DNA from: Planctomycetaceae bacterium
GTDB lineage: Bacteria > Planctomycetota > Planctomycetia > Pirellulales > Pirellulaceae
DNA length: 19,306 bases
NCBI GenBank assembly: GCA_003501565.1
Contig: DNPC01000884.1
Coordinates: forward strand, 1-19,306
Reading direction: 5' to 3'
Position numbers and translations under genes: made by a program. Below are positions 1 through 8,600 of the stretch, one piece after another; position 1 is the stretch's first letter, and every line of letters starts with the position of its first letter. The notes beneath the pieces were generated by a model. It was given only the letters and a program-made list of their open reading frames with translations. It ran no database searches and was not told where the DNA came from.

Positions 1-3000
1 TGAAGTCCGTTCCGTCTCCGCCACTTTCATCAACGGCAGGTCCCAGTGGAAGTACTTCAAAGTCCTGCATCAATAGCGTAACGTCTTCGTTAATGCCTTC
101 AGCGGTTCCAAGGATAGCCCCATCGTCAATTGAAACGTAGTAATCTGTGGCCGACGTGAGATCGATGGTTGGGAACAGATGAACTGTGTTGTCCAGAATG
201 GTGACTTGCGGCGAATTTACATCTAGACTGATACCAGTCTTACCGTCGCTGCTTCTCAAGATATGAATGAACCCGTTGCCCTTCTTGATCGGTTGGTCGA
301 AGGTCGCGCTAAAAGTCGAGTCGAGTGCGACGCCCGTTGAGTCATCCGCAGGAATGAATTCGGTAATCACTGGGAAGTCATCGTCAAGGACTTCGATCGT
401 TACTGGTTCGTCGAAAAATGCCGCAGGCGGAGTGGCGGTGATTGTCACGAACTGCGAACCATCTGCGATATCATCGTCAATGAGAGTAATGACGAATTCT
501 GCGGATGCTTGGCCATCGGGAATCGTCACCTGCGCGGGCACTGTAACCTCACTAGTGTCGCTGCTCGCCAAGTCGATGACGATTGCACCAGAGGTGTCCA
601 AGTTCCGCGTGACAGTTCCCGTCAGAGTGCCGCCAGATTCGGGTGCAGAATCGGCTGAGGCTGAAACTGTGATAGTGCCGGCTTCGCCTGTTGTGAAGTT
701 CCAACCGGCTGGATCTTGAATTCCGGTATACGGCAGGCCTTGTGTGTCTCCAGTGACCAAGACGTTATCGATGGCCCAGTAAGAGTTCGCACCATCTGCG
801 TCGCCGAGATCAAAGCGGAACCGCATCGTGCCGCTTGTCGGGTTGTTGACATTAATCGTGCGACGTTCGTTTAGAGCAGAAGCAAAAATGCTCTCCAGTG
901 TTGCCCAAGAAGCGCCGTCGTCGAAAGTGACGTCTAGATTCCCGAACTGAAACGTGCTGTTTTGGCTGTATGAGCTGTCATATGCCAGTATCACTGAATT
1001 GGCTTCTACTCCCGATAGATCGATTGCAGGCGTAATCATTGTTGCCGCGAATCTACCTTGGTCTCCAGCCGTGTCAGCCCAGGCCCCACGGTCAGCAATT
1101 GCCGCATTGCCGCTCGAGCTATCAAATCGATCGCGACCATCCTCTGAGTCATACCAGAATTGCGTATCAGCGAAGCTCCACCCCGCCCACTCCGGTCGTC
1201 CAGCGTCACCGGCAAGATTTTCGGACGTTGAAAAACCGAGAGGTGGTATATCGGTCCAGTCGGTTCCGTCACCGACGGTTTCGGTTGTTGCAGGACCTAA
1301 CTGAATAACATCGAAGTTCTCGACCAGCAGGGTGGCGTCTGGAAAGACTGTGGTTACATCATCGAGAATTGCCCCATCATCGATAAAGATGTAATAATCT
1401 GTTAATCCGGCCAGTCGACCTTGCGATGGGACTTCAAGTGTGTTTCCACCAGTGATGGTCACCGATGCATCGTTTACATCAACGGTGTATTCTGCTACGC
1501 CACTGGCTGCATCGACAATGTAAACTCGACCGTGCCCCTTCTTAATATTCGTATCGAAGGTTGCAGAAAAAGGTGTCAAATAATCGACGCCGGTTGAATT
1601 GTCTACAGGATTTGTTGATACCAAGAACGGCAACTCATCGTCGAGGATGGTAATGTTGGCTTCACCACTCGTATACGTCGCATTTGAGGCGGTGATTGTT
1701 ACGAGTTGATTGCGATCAAGCTCGGTGTCATCAACAGCAGTCACGATGAAGGTTGCTGAGGCCTGCCCTGCGGGAATGGTGACTTCTGCAGGTACTGTCG
1801 CTTCTGTCAGATCACTGCTGACAAGTGTGACGGTTAAGGGGTCGGTTGTATCGAGGTTGCGAGACACTGTGCCAATCGCAGTGCCACCGTTTTCGCTGAC
1901 TGCTAGAGCGTCAAAACCAACTGATAGAATTGGCTCTTCGGGTGTGCTGAATTGCCAAAATTCCGGATCGCTCAAGCCCTTAAACGTCTCACCAGCGATT
2001 TCGCCCGAGACTCGCAGGTTATCGATGGCCCACCACCAATCGTTCCCGCCGATCATTTGCCAGCGGAATTTCGCCGTGCCGGTGGACGGGTTGTCCACGT
2101 CAAGGGTCAGCGTCTCATTGATGTTCTCCCCATCGGTCATCTGCGTCGAATCGTAGGTGAGAATGTTAATCCAGTTGGTTCCATCGTCGAACGTGACATC
2201 CAGGGTACCAATCTGTTGGTCCTCAGGACGATAGCTTGAATCGAACACTAACTGAAGCGAATTCGCTGTCACCCCATCCAGCAAAATCGGCTTGGATTCC
2301 ATGATGCTGTTGAAGTTGCCATGCGTATCGCTGCCGTCAAAGTTGTCGTCCCATTCGTCTGGGTCGGCTATCGCCACCGTACCCTGGCCGAGCGTAAATT
2401 GGTCACGGCTTTGATTGTCTGCCTCAATCCACGAATTCTTGTCAGCGAAGCTCCAGCCCTGCCATTCCGGCCGTCCAGGACCAGCCATGTTGCTGTTGTC
2501 GATTGCAAAGCCGAGTGGAGGGTCCAAAGTAAAGTCAGTTCCGTCTCCCCCTAGTTCTTCAATGAACGGTTGCAATGGGAGCAATTCAAAATCCTGAACC
2601 AGCAACGTGGAATTAGCGAAGAGCGCGGTGTTGGTATCCTTGAAAGCGCCATCGTCGATCAACACGTAGTAGTTCGTTTCCCACTGGAGGTCGACCGGCA
2701 GGTCGATTTCTGCAAAGTTGCCGTTGATCTGAACATTCGGGGAAGTGACATCTACAGCTACACCCAGCGTACCAGTGCCTTCTTCGACAATGTGAATGTT
2801 ACCCTGCCCCTTAAGCGGAGCTTCGTTGAACTGGATCACCAAGTCAGTGTCGATTTGAGCGTCGGTTGTTCCGTCCGGAGGGGTGACCGACAGAATGTTG
2901 AGCGCTAGCAACTGGCGGCTTTCCAGTTGCTCGACTAACGAGCGCCGCAGCGATTGTCTGCGTTGTCGTTTTGTCCGATTGTGCTTGCCGAGAAATCGAT

Positions 3001-3040
3001 CCAGCGTTTTAGAAAATAGTCTAGCGTTGGAAAAACTCAT
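1..3040 (-). CDS. Giant LEPR-XLL-type repeat protein with Big_5-like and Calx-beta domains (partial, C-terminus beyond window)
   Basis: The minus frame from the ATG at 3040 stays open to the left edge, giving about 1013 residues with no stop. GGAG at 3046-3049, five bases upstream, supports the start. The N-terminus is very basic (residues 19-33) and carries LEQLESRQLLA-like residues around 36-46, a variant of the LEPR-XLL motif found at the N-terminus of many large planctomycete proteins. Behind it comes a unit of about 420 residues repeated in tandem: an SbsA-like Ig domain (Big_5 type), a Trp/Gly-rich segment (GRPEWQGWSFADK, then IADPDEWDD), a beta-sandwich-like segment ending in WAIDN, and a Calx-beta domain (SVSENGG-like start, TILDD end). 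Units begin near residues 47, 470 and 889; the third is cut by the window edge. Probably exported and attached to the envelope, perhaps with calcium-binding Calx-beta domains. A C-terminal catalytic or anchoring domain cannot be seen. Function is not known. Confidence 0.85.
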   Translation of the reverse strand, partial: MSFSNARLFSKTLDRFLGKHNRTKRQRRQSLRRSLVEQLESRQLLALNILSVTPPDGTTDAQIDTDLVIQFNEAPLKGQGNIHIVEEGTGTLGVAVDVTSPNVQINGNFAEIDLPVDLQWETNYYVLIDDGAFKDTNTALFANSTLLVQDFELLPLQPFIEELGGDGTDFTLDPPLGFAIDNSNMAGPGRPEWQGWSFADKNSWIEADNQSRDQFTLGQGTVAIADPDEWDDNFDGSDTHGNFNSIMESKPILLDGVTANSLQLVFDSSYRPEDQQIGTLDVTFDDGTNWINILTYDSTQMTDGENINETLTLDVDNPSTGTAKFRWQMIGGNDWWWAIDNLRVSGEIAGETFKGLSDPEFWQFSTPEEPILSVGFDALAVSENGGTAIGTVSRNLDTTDPLTVTLVSSDLTEATVPAEVTIPAGQASATFIVTAVDDTELDRNQLVTITASNATYTSGEANITILDDELPFLVSTNPVDNSTGVDYLTPFSATFDTNIKKGHGRVYIVDAASGVAEYTVDVNDASVTITGGNTLEVPSQGRLAGLTDYYIFIDDGAILDDVTTVFPDATLLVENFDVIQLGPATTETVGDGTDWTDIPPLGFSTSENLAGDAGRPEWAGWSFADTQFWYDSEDGRDRFDSSSGNAAIADRGAWADTAGDQGRFAATMITPAIDLSGVEANSVILAYDSSYSQNSTFQFGNLDVTFDDGASWATLESIFASALNERRTINVNNPTSGTMRFRFDLGDADGANSYWAIDNVLVTGDTQGLPYTGIQDPAGWNFTTGEAGTITVSASADSAPESGGTLTGTVTRNLDTSGAIVIDLASSDTSEVTVPAQVTIPDGQASAEFVITLIDDDIADGSQFVTITATPPAAFFDEPVTIEVLDDDFPVITEFIPADDSTGVALDSTFSATFDQPIKKGNGFIHILRSSDGKTGISLDVNSPQVTILDNTVHLFPTIDLTSATDYYVSIDDGAILGTAEGINEDVTLLMQDFEVLPLGPAVDESGGDGTDF
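377..1636 (-). repeat. Protein-level tandem repeat unit 2 of the partial giant protein
   Basis: Second copy of the ~420-codon unit, with the same motif order (STNPVDNSTGVD, IDDGAIL, GDGTDW, GRPEWAGWSFAD, YWAIDN, TVTRNLDT, VTIPDGQAS, EVLDDD). Divergence from unit 1 is substantial at the DNA level, so this is an old duplication. A third unit starts at about 376 and leaves the window at GGDGTDF. Confidence 0.75.
1637..2902 (-). repeat. Protein-level tandem repeat unit 1 of the partial giant protein
   Basis: About 420 codons encoding Big_5-like domain, Trp-rich GRPEW/GWSFAD segment, WAIDN-ending beta segment and Calx-beta domain. It matches the next unit in order and in short motifs (DDGA, GDGTDF/W, PPLGF, GRPEW, GWSFAD, WAIDN, TVSRNLDT, VTIPAGQAS). 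The boundaries are approximate. Confidence 0.75.
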
Positions 3041-3246
3041 GACGGCTCCGGCGAATTGCAATTCAGGAATGAAGATTCAAGGTTATTGACTCAGGTGCTC
3101 TGCGGTGATCGTGAGAAAAGCGATTGGCGCGTTTGGAGCAACTAGGATGAAGAGGATAACCTTGATCCCAAAAGAGCAAATTGCTGGAGACTTAAGAACG
3201 GATTAACAAAGGTTTAAGTATCTGCAAAGAGCGACGATCCAGACGC

Positions 3247-3915
3247 TTAGTGTCGCAAACCCGTGCGGGCATTGAACGCAAGGACGATCCGATCTTGTTC
3301 GCCTTGATAGGGCAGCCCGCTATGCAATAAGTATGAAGGAAAAATTAACAGCATCCCTTCACGGACTGGCGCATCAATTGCTGCCTTGAGGTACTTGTTT
3401 CCGTAGTCGCGATAGGCACCGCCTTGCGTAAAGGGGCAATAGAAGCGACTCCCACCATTAGGAGCCGCCCTGCCCTGGCCTCGCCCCGCGTCCCCGGTTT
3501 GCAAGTAGTAGATTCCGCACCAGGAGCATCCGTCGTGGACATGCGCATCGTGGAATCCGCCTCCATTGGTAATGTGATACCAGCTATCGACAAACTGGAT
3601 ATCCAGTTTCTCAGGTGCATGCTCCTGGTTGTTCGCGACACTCACGGCGGTCGCCAAGCTGCGGCGTATGAAGTCCACCAGGTTTTGAAGATTCTCCTGT
3701 TGCATGTCGAACAGATCAAAGCTGCTCTCGTACAGGCCGTGATTCGACTTCATCGTCGGTGCTACCCCACTATCGATCCGCGATTCTTGTGCGTCACGCA
3801 GGTTTAGCAGAAACTTCACGATTGCTTGGGCTTCGTGCGGGTGGTGTTCCCACTGACGAGTGAATATCATCGTCGCCCAGAGTTGGGTACCGCTGAGTCC
3901 AAATTCGGTTTTCAT
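3247..3915 (-). CDS. Putative 2OG-Fe(II) oxygenase, TIGR02466 / 2OG-FeII_Oxy_5-like
   Basis: A 222-residue soluble protein from the ATG at 3915; a GTG two codons earlier (3921) is an equally possible start. It has the hallmarks of the small 2OG-Fe(II) oxygenase family: a metal cluster HDAHVHD (His122, His125, His127), the following GIYYL strand, a distal FPSYLLH (His198) and DRIVLAFN with Arg209, the usual place for the 2-oxoglutarate-binding Arg. Family members probably hydroxylate or otherwise oxidise a small molecule or protein using Fe(II), O2 and 2-oxoglutarate; the substrate is unknown. It is paralogous to the gene at 3987 on the other strand, with 71 bases between the two starts. Unusual: two Cys (CSWC, 130 and 133) directly after the His cluster, and a Gly/Arg-rich insertion (about 142-156). 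The family call is firm; the reaction is inferred. Confidence 0.78.
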   Translation of the reverse strand: MKTEFGLSGTQLWATMIFTRQWEHHPHEAQAIVKFLLNLRDAQESRIDSGVAPTMKSNHGLYESSFDLFDMQQENLQNLVDFIRRSLATAVSVANNQEHAPEKLDIQFVDSWYHITNGGGFHDAHVHDGCSWCGIYYLQTGDAGRGQGRAAPNGGSRFYCPFTQGGAYRDYGNKYLKAAIDAPVREGMLLIFPSYLLHSGLPYQGEQDRIVLAFNARTGLRH

Positions 3916-3986
3916 GGTCACGATGGTGTGTCCCGCATTACAGTGCGTTGTTATGGTCTATTCGCCAGGAGAGCTTCGATTCGACT

Positions 3987-4634
3987 ATGGCTGAATCCAA
4001 CAAGACGCAAGTTGAGCAGAGTATCTCGCTGGCCTTCCCGACACTTATCGGACAATTCAAGTTCCAGAACAGCGATTCTGTCAATGCAGGGTTGTTAAAA
4101 CAGGTCCTGGCGAAGGAATCCAGCGATGCTTCGCAGCAGTATGCCAATGCTGGCGGGTGGCATTCGAAAGGGGATTTACTTGAGTGGCCTGGCTCGGAAG
4201 TAGCTCAACTTCGCAGTTGGATTGGCGAGTCGTTGAATGCGATTGTGGGGGCAACCGGACAACTGCCTGAAGTCCGGGGGCGACCAGCGCCCAAGGGGAG
4301 GTTTCGTCTAACCGGATGGGCGAATGTAAGTCGAATTGGAAATTACCATCGCATGCACCTACATCCGCAGAGTGCCTGGTCGGGCGTCTACTATTTGACG
4401 GAGAGTAGATCTGAAATTCCACTAGATGGAGTTCTCGAACTCTATGACCCGCGGCATTTCGCCGAAATGGTCGATGCCCCTGGAGCGCCGTACGGCCAAC
4501 GAGTTCATATTCGACCGCAAGCAGGTTTGATGGTCCTGTTCCCAAGTTGGCTGTATCATTTTGTGCACCCGTGTAAAACGGAAGCAACACGTGTGTCAGT
4601 TGCTTTCAATGCCGCCTGGATACCCGAACACTAA
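3987..4634 (+). CDS. Putative 2OG-Fe(II) oxygenase, TIGR02466 family
   Basis: A 215-residue protein from the ATG at 3987; the frame extends back to a TTG at 3948, but that start has no ribosome site, whereas AGGAG lies at 3967-3971 (a long 15-base spacing). It opens with the family's typical SLAFPTLIGQFKF and has a G-GWHSKGDLL segment. The metal site is HRMHLHP (His121, His124, His126), followed by WSGVYYL, and further on FPSWLYH (His191) and TRVSVAFN (Arg202). These match 2OG-FeII_Oxy_5 proteins in order and spacing, so the family call is good. The substrate is not known. It is divergent from its paralogue at 3247-3915, and the 71-base spacer between the two starts must hold both promoters if each has its own. 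The stop codon lies inside a strong inverted repeat (see 4625-4654). It converges on the ureidoglycolate lyase-like gene. Confidence 0.82.
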   Translation: MAESNKTQVEQSISLAFPTLIGQFKFQNSDSVNAGLLKQVLAKESSDASQQYANAGGWHSKGDLLEWPGSEVAQLRSWIGESLNAIVGATGQLPEVRGRPAPKGRFRLTGWANVSRIGNYHRMHLHPQSAWSGVYYLTESRSEIPLDGVLELYDPRHFAEMVDAPGAPYGQRVHIRPQAGLMVLFPSWLYHFVHPCKTEATRVSVAFNAAWIPEH

Positions 4635-4654
4635 ATCTAGTGTTCGCTTCTTGT
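4625..4654 (+). terminator. Intrinsic terminator candidate overlapping the oxygenase stop codon
   Basis: CGAACACTA (4625-4633) and TAGTGTTCG (4638-4646) form a perfect 9-bp stem with a four-base AATC loop. The plus-strand tail CTTCTTGT is T-rich but not a pure T run. The TAA stop (4632-4634) is part of the stem. Confidence 0.55.
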
Positions 4655-4690
4655 GCCTGCGGGCTCACGTTCGCTTACTAAGCTGCCCAT

Positions 4691-5338
4691 CTAACTCGGT
4701 TCGGTCAAATTGACTGTCAGCAGGCAATCGAATTCTTTCGCGAAATCAACCGATACTCGTGCGTGAACAGCGCCTTGTTTATCGTAGAACCTCTGCGAGC
4801 CATGGGTTGTGAACACGCCTTCGTGCCAAATATTCGGATGAATGTACAACCCTGCGGAACCGTCGAACCAGAACGCCACAAAGTCTCCTGGTTTGACATC
4901 ATCCCCTGGCAAAGCGAGGGGGACCACAAACGGTTTTGCCTCTAGAGGGAAGAACAGCTGCCCGCCGTCGGGATGGTAATTACAGTGCCAGAGCAATACC
5001 TCCTGCGGGCAAACTTCGTTTTCTTCGCTGGCATTCTCTGGGTTCGTGGCGTACCCGAGGATGTAGCTACCATCAACGGCTTCGTTGCGACCAAACAAGA
5101 CTTCGCCGCGCCACTCGCTTAGAAATGTTCCTTGGACCGTGCCACCTTCGTCGCCAGAATCTTCATCCACAGGGCGCCATCCCTGGGCGGGCCAGCGGAC
5201 GATTTCTAGGTGGTAATCTTCAGGATTTGAGTGCACTAAGTGGCCGTATCCTTCCAGCGATGCCTCCGTGGCTCGTATCACCGGGATGGACTGACGCGTA
5301 AGATTCGGAGCGATCTGTGGATTCAAGTAGTCTGACAC
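4691..5338 (-). CDS. Ureidoglycolate lyase/hydrolase family protein (AllA-like cupin)
   Basis: A 215-residue protein from a GTG at 5338, supported by AGGA at 5345-5348 six bases upstream. The sequence resembles the ureidoglycolate lyase family (Ureidogly_lyase): IPVIRATEASLEGYG near the start, IVRWPAQGWRPV, GDEGGT, LLWHCNYHPDGGQLFF (His118, His122), PLALPGDDVKPGD, YIHPNIWHEGVF (His167, His172) and VHARVSVDF (Arg194). The small AllA enzymes convert ureidoglycolate to glyoxylate and urea in purine (allantoin) breakdown. This longer version carries extra N-terminal residues, and no other allantoin gene is in the window, so its actual substrate is uncertain. The His-rich cupin core suggests a metal-dependent enzyme. 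It converges with the oxygenase at 3987-4634, leaving 56 bases between the stops. Confidence 0.68.
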   Translation of the reverse strand: MSDYLNPQIAPNLTRQSIPVIRATEASLEGYGHLVHSNPEDYHLEIVRWPAQGWRPVDEDSGDEGGTVQGTFLSEWRGEVLFGRNEAVDGSYILGYATNPENASEENEVCPQEVLLWHCNYHPDGGQLFFPLEAKPFVVPLALPGDDVKPGDFVAFWFDGSAGLYIHPNIWHEGVFTTHGSQRFYDKQGAVHARVSVDFAKEFDCLLTVNLTEPS

Positions 5339-5344
5339 GCAATT

Positions 5345-5348
5345 TCCT
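5345..5348 (-). promoter_or_regulatory. Ribosome binding site AGGA for the GTG start
   Basis: AGGA on the minus strand, six bases before the GTG at 5338. It supports that start for the ureidoglycolate lyase-like gene. Confidence 0.55.
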
Positions 5349-5646
5349 ATGGTGTTGCGGTATGTTCTTTTTCACTAGCAGTCATTGTTGAAGCCGAATG
5401 GTACTAGCGACGGTTTCTTAGTCATGTCGACAATCTATTCGAGCAACTCGTTTAACCGTCAGCCGTAGGCGTACGCAAGTCAATGGCCCAAGCACTTGTT
5501 GTAAATGGTGTCTTCGCTGAGATGACAATTCGTAGATCAGCCGCTATGCAGCGTACGGTCCCGTATGGGGTTGTGGAACCGCGAACCTTCGCACTGCGGC
5601 TGATGGGCAATCTAGGTCAAACAGAATAAGGCCGATTCACCATACT

Positions 5647-5677
5647 CACTCTCGTCAACAGTGCACATCTGAGAGTG
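5647..5677 (-). terminator. Weak terminator-like hairpin after the giant gene
   Basis: A perfect 7-bp stem with a long 17-base loop, downstream of the TAA at 5689. The missing T tract makes factor-independent termination doubtful. Confidence 0.25.
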
Positions 5678-5688
5678 TAACGTTCTCT

Positions 5689-8600
5689 TTAGAAGGCAAG
5701 TAGGCCGCCTTCATCATCATCATCGTCACCTAGTCCTGAGAAGAAGCCATCAGCGCCATCGGAACTCGGCCGCGAGCCACTATCGCCACCACCCCAGGCC
5801 CCACCACTACCAGCTGCACCCCAACTACCAGACCCACCTGAGGGAGCACTGCTGGCTCCGCCCGAGAACGCTGCACCGGGATCGCCAAGCGTGCCAATAT
5901 TGTTCAGGAAGTTCTCGCTGAACACAGCCAGATCCGCACTATTAACACGACCATCTGCATTCCAGTCCGCAAACGGGTTGTAGTCATCGGCTCCGGCCTG
6001 CGCTAGGAAAGCGGCAGAAAACGCTTGGAGGTCCAGGCTGTTAACTCGTCCGTCACGGTTGCCATCGCCCGGTACCACGTCGAATCGTAGATCAAGAATG
6101 CCGCCCGCGTTTCCTTCGGCATCTCCGTCGAGTGGATTGCCTGCTATATCGGTAATCTGATCTGACACGCCTAGGCGGTACTTGCCGAACGCTAATGGTG
6201 AGCTCAATGTAATCGTTGCCAGAAATGACTCGGAGTCATAGCTGACCGTTGCATCAATTATGCCGGTGCTGTTTCGCAATTCAAAGTTGGCATCCACGAC
6301 GTTGGAGACCGGTTCAGAGAATTGGACGAAGATCCGATCAACATCGTTCCAAGGCAACGGCTCACTGCCCGCACCAATTTGATAGCCATTCCCGTTGTTG
6401 CCAACGCCATCAACGGAATCGACGAAAGCGGCCCCCCAATTCGACGAGCCAACCATGATGGCTTCAGCTTGGGGCGGAATCGAGTCAGTGGATTCGGTGT
6501 AGTACACTTCCAAACGTGGGCGATCGACTAGTTCCGGGGTCTCGGAACTTTGGAAACCCCAGCCATCGGTCCCCGATTCCCACGGAGAAATCGCCCAGCC
6601 CTTATTATCGCTGTCACCATTGACCCAGCTTTGAAGGTCATCTGTGACATCCCAGGTGTGGCGTCCGCCTTGGACGTTGGGGCTGCGTGACTCAGAACCG
6701 GCCGCAGTATTGAAAGTCGCAAGGGCTTCGACTCCATCGGCTGCGATGCCATCGACTAGCGTATTATAGGTGTCTGTGTCGGCCCAATCTCGCAATATTG
6801 GGAAGAATCGTCCGCCATCACCTTGGGAGTTACTCGTGATGCTTGAGGTTGTTAAGCGTGCTGATACGATCTGCGCTCCGGCCGGAATCTGTCCCGCCGC
6901 ACTTCCGATGATGTCCTCAAACCGTATCAGCGCCTGCACACCGCTGTCATTCGCAGTTTGATAGTCAACGAACAGCGTCTCCGCTGCGGAGTTGTCGGTA
7001 TCAGCTCCGCCGCCAGGCCCTACCTGGGTATCGACGGTTCCTTCATAGCCATCGACACCGTCTTGATAGCTGACGGCATTGACGGATCCGGCAGGAACCC
7101 AATCAATCTCCAGTCTCGGACGAGCGATTGGCGTTTCGTCTTCGGAAGAACTAAAGAACCAACCATCGGTTCGGAACTCCCAGCCTTTGAACACCCAACC
7201 GAAGTTGGTCTCGCCGCTGAGCCATGCACGCACGTCCGGCAAGACGCTAAGGCTAAATACGCCTGTTCCAGTGCTACCGGCCCCGCTTTCGGTACCGATC
7301 ATCGAATCGAATTCGCTGCGCGCTTGCGTTCCGTCAGTTCTTATACCCCACTGGTCATAGGACGCGGCTGCATCGGTGGTCAGGCCAAGTGAATTCCAGG
7401 TCGCAGTTTCATCCCAGTCCGTCAACATTCGGAAGAAGCGGGCACCATCACCAGGAGCATTTGAGGTATTCGGATTCGTTTCCAAGATCAGGTTGGCCGA
7501 TGTGATGATGGCATCCGTTGGGATCTGACCGGCATTAGTACCGAAGATGTCACCAAACTTCAGCAGTACCTGTGCCTCTGCGCCGCCATCGTTATAATCG
7601 ATCAGGTGATCTGTCTCCGGTGCAACTCCATCAGGTGAATTTTGGCGCAGATTCACATCTTCAGTCCCCGTGTACTCGCCAAACCCATAGTCGACGCCTT
7701 GCTGTAAGTTGTACGTTCGCAACAACCCAACACTCAGATTCTTCGTACTCGCGGCAGAGGAGCGACCGTTCTCGTCAACCAAACCAAACTCAACAGTCCG
7801 GCTTCCCGCGGGCGTGTTCGCACCGCTATTTGAGTATGTTACCGCCTGCAAGACTTGTTCGATGGTGTCGAGTGTTGCAGCACTGTTGAGAGTCAGAACC
7901 AGAGCGGTTCCGTCGGTTCCGCCAGATAGCGTGGCTACTACGGTTCCCTCAAAAGAAACATCGCTACCACTAACGCCAACCTGCCCCGCACCAGTGCCCT
8001 CGTTGCGAACCGACAGCTGATCGCTGGTGATCCCTCCAGAAGCGAATGAGATGGTCACGACGGCGCCATCCAGGAACGGTGTTGGCGAATCGGTCAGCGA
8101 CAAGAATGGATCAATACCTGTCCCTTGATCACCGATTCCATAACGTGTTGTGCCGGGTGAGTTGACGACGGCCACGGCTTGACCAACACCTTCGATGTTA
8201 ATGGTGGCAGTGGCTGAACTCGTGCCGCCAAATCCATCGCTAACGGTATAGGTGAACGTGTCGACAACGGTGTCTCCGTCATACAACGCATCGTTGATTG
8301 TGCCGGGATCGTAGTTCACCGTTCCATCGGCATTGATGCTTAATGTCGCGCCCAGAGTGCTGGTGGCTGCACCAGTAGATGTGACCATCAGAGGACTCGG
8401 CACCGGGCGGTACACAGGCTGCGAAGCAGCATCAAATGGTACGAACACGAAGCTGAATGGTTGGTTTTGAGTGCCCAGATTCGGCATGTCGTGCGAGCGG
8501 ATTAAGAAGTTGTTCGAGGCGCCAGCTTCATACGTCAAAAAGTTATCTTCGATCCCGCCGGTGTTGTCGTTTGACAAAACAAGAAGCCCCGTCGAGGGCG

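Larger units (their letters stand above)
5339..5688. other. 350-base intergenic region
   Basis: It lies between the start of the ureidoglycolate lyase-like gene and the end of the giant gene, both on the minus strand. It must hold the promoter of the former and the terminator of the latter. No convincing reading frame or RNA gene was seen. A 7-bp inverted repeat (CACTCTC 5647-5653 / GAGAGTG 5671-5677, 17-base loop) sits 12 bases after the giant gene's stop and could be a weak terminator; it has no T run. Confidence 0.5.

Noticed and set aside
267..2908. Several plus-strand frames of 60-150 codons
   Set aside because: They lie opposite the open minus frame of the giant protein and encode Ser/Val-rich low-complexity peptides typical of antisense shadows.
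3948..3986. TTG start for the second oxygenase, 13 codons upstream
   Set aside because: No ribosome site before it, and family members normally begin close to the SLAFPTLIG block.
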